This document shows positions 6,614 through 8,148 of a stretch of 8,148 nt of DNA, piece by piece. The stretch lies in NCBI GenBank assembly GCA_029940115.1, contig JAOZRQ010000009.1:20246-28393 (forward strand), read 5' to 3'. A program made the position numbers and the translations under genes. The DNA comes from Desulfobacterales bacterium. GTDB lineage: Bacteria > Desulfobacterota > Desulfobacteria > Desulfobacterales > 4be13. A model generated the notes under the pieces. That model was not told the origin of the DNA. It saw nothing but the letters and a program-made list of their open reading frames with translations, and searched no databases. Position 1 is the stretch's first letter. Every line of letters begins with the position of its first letter.

Positions 6614-6920
6614 TCAGTGACAGAGCGCGATCAAAATCGGGATTCTCCGGGATCCGGGTTGCAAGCTCAATGCCGGATTCCACATCAGAAGCTGTCATAA
6701 TCTGTGCGAATTGTCCGGTCGCATGACTATGAGATGGCATATCAGAATATGAATTGGCCTTTTTGGCTGAAATGAGTTCCTGATAAGATTTTGCCAGAGG
6801 CCGCCAAAGTTCGATATCAGCTTCCCTGTCATCCACCAGACTGTCAATGATTCCTGACATCAAAGCTTCTCCGGCGGATGCCAGCCGGGCGGCATTTGCG
6901 ATGTATTCTTTTTTGGTCAT
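6525..6920 (-). CDS. Uncharacterised small protein, possibly the 5' part of a split gene
   Basis: This 131-residue ORF starts at an ATG preceded by AGAGGTGA, the clearest ribosome-binding site on the minus strand, 11 nt after the kinase-fragment stop. Residues 1-57 form two probable helices (MTKKEYIANAARLASAGEAL, then ELWRPLAKSYQELISAKKAN). A polar linker, SDMPSHSHATGQ, follows, then SGIELATRIPENPDFDRALS and SEAVLAKRR. The last 20 residues (PDQPERHADFAWTRR) look unlike the rest and may be out of frame. If one base is removed from the A-run coding AK at 108-109, the frame continues VLANGELKRTLRISLKDMP straight into the 335-residue ORF, giving a protein of about 445 residues. No family is recognised. 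Confidence 0.65.
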   Translation of the reverse strand: MTKKEYIANAARLASAGEALMSGIIDSLVDDREADIELWRPLAKSYQELISAKKANSYSDMPSHSHATGQFAQIMTASDVESGIELATRIPENPDFDRALSLSEAVLAKRRIETNSPDQPERHADFAWTRR

Positions 6921-6931
6921 GGGTCACCTCT

Positions 6932-7264
6932 TCAGATCAGTTTGAAAACTTTCTCTGCCTCTTCCGGAGCCTTGAACCTGTAGCCAAGCTTTACAGCCTC
7001 CCATCGGATATATGTGCAGGAAGTTTTGAGTGTTGCCAAATCCTTTGCGCGCTCTGAAGTCGTTATGGGGCGATCCAGTTTGGTTGCGTGTCCGAGATCG
7101 ACAGTTATCACGCGCTCACCCAGCGGTTTTATGTTTCGCTGATCAGCGTAGATGAGTTTGCTGAGTTTTAAATCACCATGAATGACCGAGGCTGAATGGA
7201 CATTTGCCGCAAATGCGCCGGCTTCAAAAAAAGGCAGCAGGTTTGGAAATTCTTCAATGTCCAT
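6932..7264 (-). CDS. Kinase C-lobe fragment (Kdo/WaaP/InaA-like), degenerate
   Basis: The 110-residue ORF carries the C-lobe core of a protein-kinase-fold enzyme. The catalytic loop is VIHGDLKLSK (27-36), with D31 as catalytic base and K33 present; the metal-binding loop is VDLGHA, with D56. The following RAKDLATLKTSC resembles the helix after the activation segment in Kdo/WaaP/InaA-type kinases. The conserved Asn expected five residues after the catalytic Asp is Lys36. The whole N-lobe (Gly-rich loop, VAIK-type Lys, helix C) is missing: an in-frame TAG lies 3 nt upstream of the ATG, and no N-lobe can be read in the 150 bp above. Phosphotransfer is therefore improbable, and it is either a remnant or a scaffold pseudokinase. 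AGGGG abuts the ATG, giving a poor ribosome-binding site. It is the first gene of a run with 6525-6920 and 5606-6613. Confidence 0.72.
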   Translation of the reverse strand: MDIEEFPNLLPFFEAGAFAANVHSASVIHGDLKLSKLIYADQRNIKPLGERVITVDLGHATKLDRPITTSERAKDLATLKTSCTYIRWEAVKLGYRFKAPEEAEKVFKLI

Positions 7265-7356
7265 CCCCTAACAATCCTGAAAAAAAGTATACAAAGATAA
7301 AAATATAGTTATTCCTTGTCCGTTTGTTTATAAAGTCACAAACTTTTGACGGCTGG

Positions 7357-7380
7357 AAAAAAGACTGCCAGATCAGGCAG
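7357..7380 (-). terminator. Putative intrinsic terminator after the STAND ATPase gene
   Basis: On the minus strand CTGCC (7380-7376) pairs with GGCAG (7369-7365) around a 6-nt loop, followed by TCTTTTTT. It lies about 35 bp after the stop codon at 7415. The stem is short (5 bp), so efficiency is uncertain. Its place between the ATPase fragment and the kinase fragment suggests that the two may not share a transcript. Confidence 0.45.
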
Positions 7381-7414
7381 AATACTTGTTTTACTGCTTT
7401 GAAAATAATGTTCA

Positions 7415-8056
7415 TTATCCATCTCCATCTTCATCTTCAGGTATCTGATTAGCTATATGAGAAGCCAAGACAGAACTTACGAAGCCGGCTATAACTTTCA
7501 AACCTTTAACACCCGCCACAACAGCAAGAGTATATTTTAGAGGCTTTAGAACTTTGTCTAAAATGGAATTATCAACATCTATGGTTCGGTCATTAATGAG
7601 ATCGAAAAAGAACTTGGAAAAAGGAAGATAAAAGTTCGCCGTCTTTTTCAGAATCCCTCTTGCCCTCATTTCTTTCAAAGAGGAATCTCTCTTTACGACC
7701 TTCCTTTTCTTTAAACTCCGCAATAACTTCTGTTCTTCTCCTGTTCTGTTCTTCCACAAGTTTTTATAATGAGGCAGAAGTTCTATTTGCAGTGTATCCT
7801 CATCCAATTCCATATGATAAACCTTTGCATCAAAAATATGGCGGCAGACGATCTGGTTAAAGAAAGGAAAGTTCCCAGCATAATAATCAACTTTCTCAAT
7901 CACCCCTTGTTCCAGAAAAAAATTGTTCCTTTCAAAGCCAGACCGCCTCAGTTCACCAATGTTGACATCATCCAAAAGTCCGATGGTCTCCGGCGTGAAG
8001 ATATTCCAGAACCCGGATGTCTTGATGGAGTGCGGAAGTGAAAAGACAAAATCCAA
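7415..8056 (-). CDS. C-terminal part of a STAND/AAA-type ATPase
   Basis: The 213 residues resemble the portion after the nucleotide-binding core in STAND and ORC/CDC6-like ATPases. They open FVFSLPHSIKTSGFW (a core strand and sensor region). The lid region is FFLEQGVIEKVDYYAGNFPF (46-65), then FFNQIVCRHIFDA. A winged-helix domain follows (about 95-153) with LPHYKNLWKNRTGEEQKLL and RARGILKKTANFYLPFSKFF. The tail (171-203) contains a Gly/Val/Ala-rich hydrophobic stretch, YTLAVVAGVKGLKVIAGFVS, and ends in an acidic cluster, possibly a membrane-interacting effector segment. No P-loop or Walker B is visible; these should lie beyond the window's right edge. The TTG at 8056 is only the first permitted codon in this frame, which stays open to a TGA at 8126-8128. 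A 68-bp-spaced duplication there disturbs the true N-terminus. The stop is TAA at 7415-7417. Confidence 0.7.
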   Translation of the reverse strand: MDFVFSLPHSIKTSGFWNIFTPETIGLLDDVNIGELRRSGFERNNFFLEQGVIEKVDYYAGNFPFFNQIVCRHIFDAKVYHMELDEDTLQIELLPHYKNLWKNRTGEEQKLLRSLKKRKVVKRDSSLKEMRARGILKKTANFYLPFSKFFFDLINDRTIDVDNSILDKVLKPLKYTLAVVAGVKGLKVIAGFVSSVLASHIANQIPEDEDGDG

Positions 8057-8148
8057 ATCAGGGATTTTGTTTTTTCTCTTTCGTAGCTTTGGAAGGAGTG
8101 CGGAAGTGAAAAGACAAAATCCAAGTCAGGGATTTTGTTTTTTCTCTT
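8027..8148. repeat. Tandem 54-bp direct repeat, each copy with a 14-bp hairpin
   Basis: A 54-bp sequence at 8027-8080 recurs at 8095-8148 with one difference (A versus G in the hairpin loop), a period of 68 bp. Each copy folds into a 14-bp stem with one G:U pair: AAAAGACAAAATCC with GGATTTTGTTTTTT, at 8041-8054/8062-8075 and 8109-8122/8130-8143. Because 68 is not a multiple of three, the duplication changes the frame of the ATPase gene read across it. Reading each copy in the same relative frame gives KRKNKIPDLDFVFSLPHS twice. The second copy ends exactly at the window edge, so an assembly or contig-end artefact is possible. Confidence 0.85.

Noticed and set aside
7265..7414. Promoter with a TATACT or TATATT -10 box ahead of the kinase fragment
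   Set aside because: AT-rich hexamers occur, but no -35 box lies at 16-18 bp spacing, so the match is not better than chance in this AT-rich gap.

Overview
The window looks like bacterial accessory DNA from a Gram-negative genome rich in intergenic repeats. A Desulfobacterota-type host (Desulfonema-like) is my best guess, from the general look of the DHH/CBS protein, the CHAT protein and the palindromic repeats. That is an impression, not a demonstrated assignment. By eye, base composition is patchy. The outer right end (about 7260-8148) is AT-rich, 4300-6930 is intermediate, and the 2290-4300 block is clearly GC-richer. This fits assembly from pieces of different origin.

Layout. Positions 1-420 hold no gene, only short palindromic and direct repeats. 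The one convincing plus-strand gene (421-1719) encodes a DHH/DHHA1 phosphoesterase with a CBS pair. It is followed by a perfect 11-bp hairpin (1762-1786). Every other gene lies on the minus strand. Read in transcription order from the right edge, they are: a STAND/AAA-type ATPase fragment whose nucleotide-binding part lies beyond the window (7415-8056); a terminator-like hairpin; a kinase C-lobe without an N-lobe (6932-7264); two overlapping helical ORFs that may be one frameshifted gene (6525-6920 and 5606-6613); an AAA ATPase missing its Walker A region (4658-5515); a TOPRIM-like head fused to a CHAT caspase-like domain (3659-4654), whose C-terminus (3379-3666) is scrambled by two single-base frameshifts; an unrecognised gene (2752-3378) overlapping a nucleotidyltransferase (2295-2804); a 195-bp MITE-like element with 19-bp terminal inverted repeats and 8-bp flanking direct repeats (2050-2260); and a 57-residue Walker A stub of another AAA ATPase (1834-2007).

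How the genes fit together. The families present (STAND ATPase, kinase, AAA ATPase with TOPRIM partner, CHAT protease, nucleotidyltransferase) recur in defence and conflict islands. The ATPase/TOPRIM pair is 3 nt apart and resembles the OLD-like two-gene arrangement. Here, however, both members have lost essential parts: the P-loop in one, the TOPRIM C-terminus in the other. The best reading is an eroding, recombined defence-type island rather than an intact new system. The most informative signals are the TOPRIM-CHAT fusion, the P-loop deletion and the MITE-like element. I saw no tRNA, rRNA or CRISPR array.
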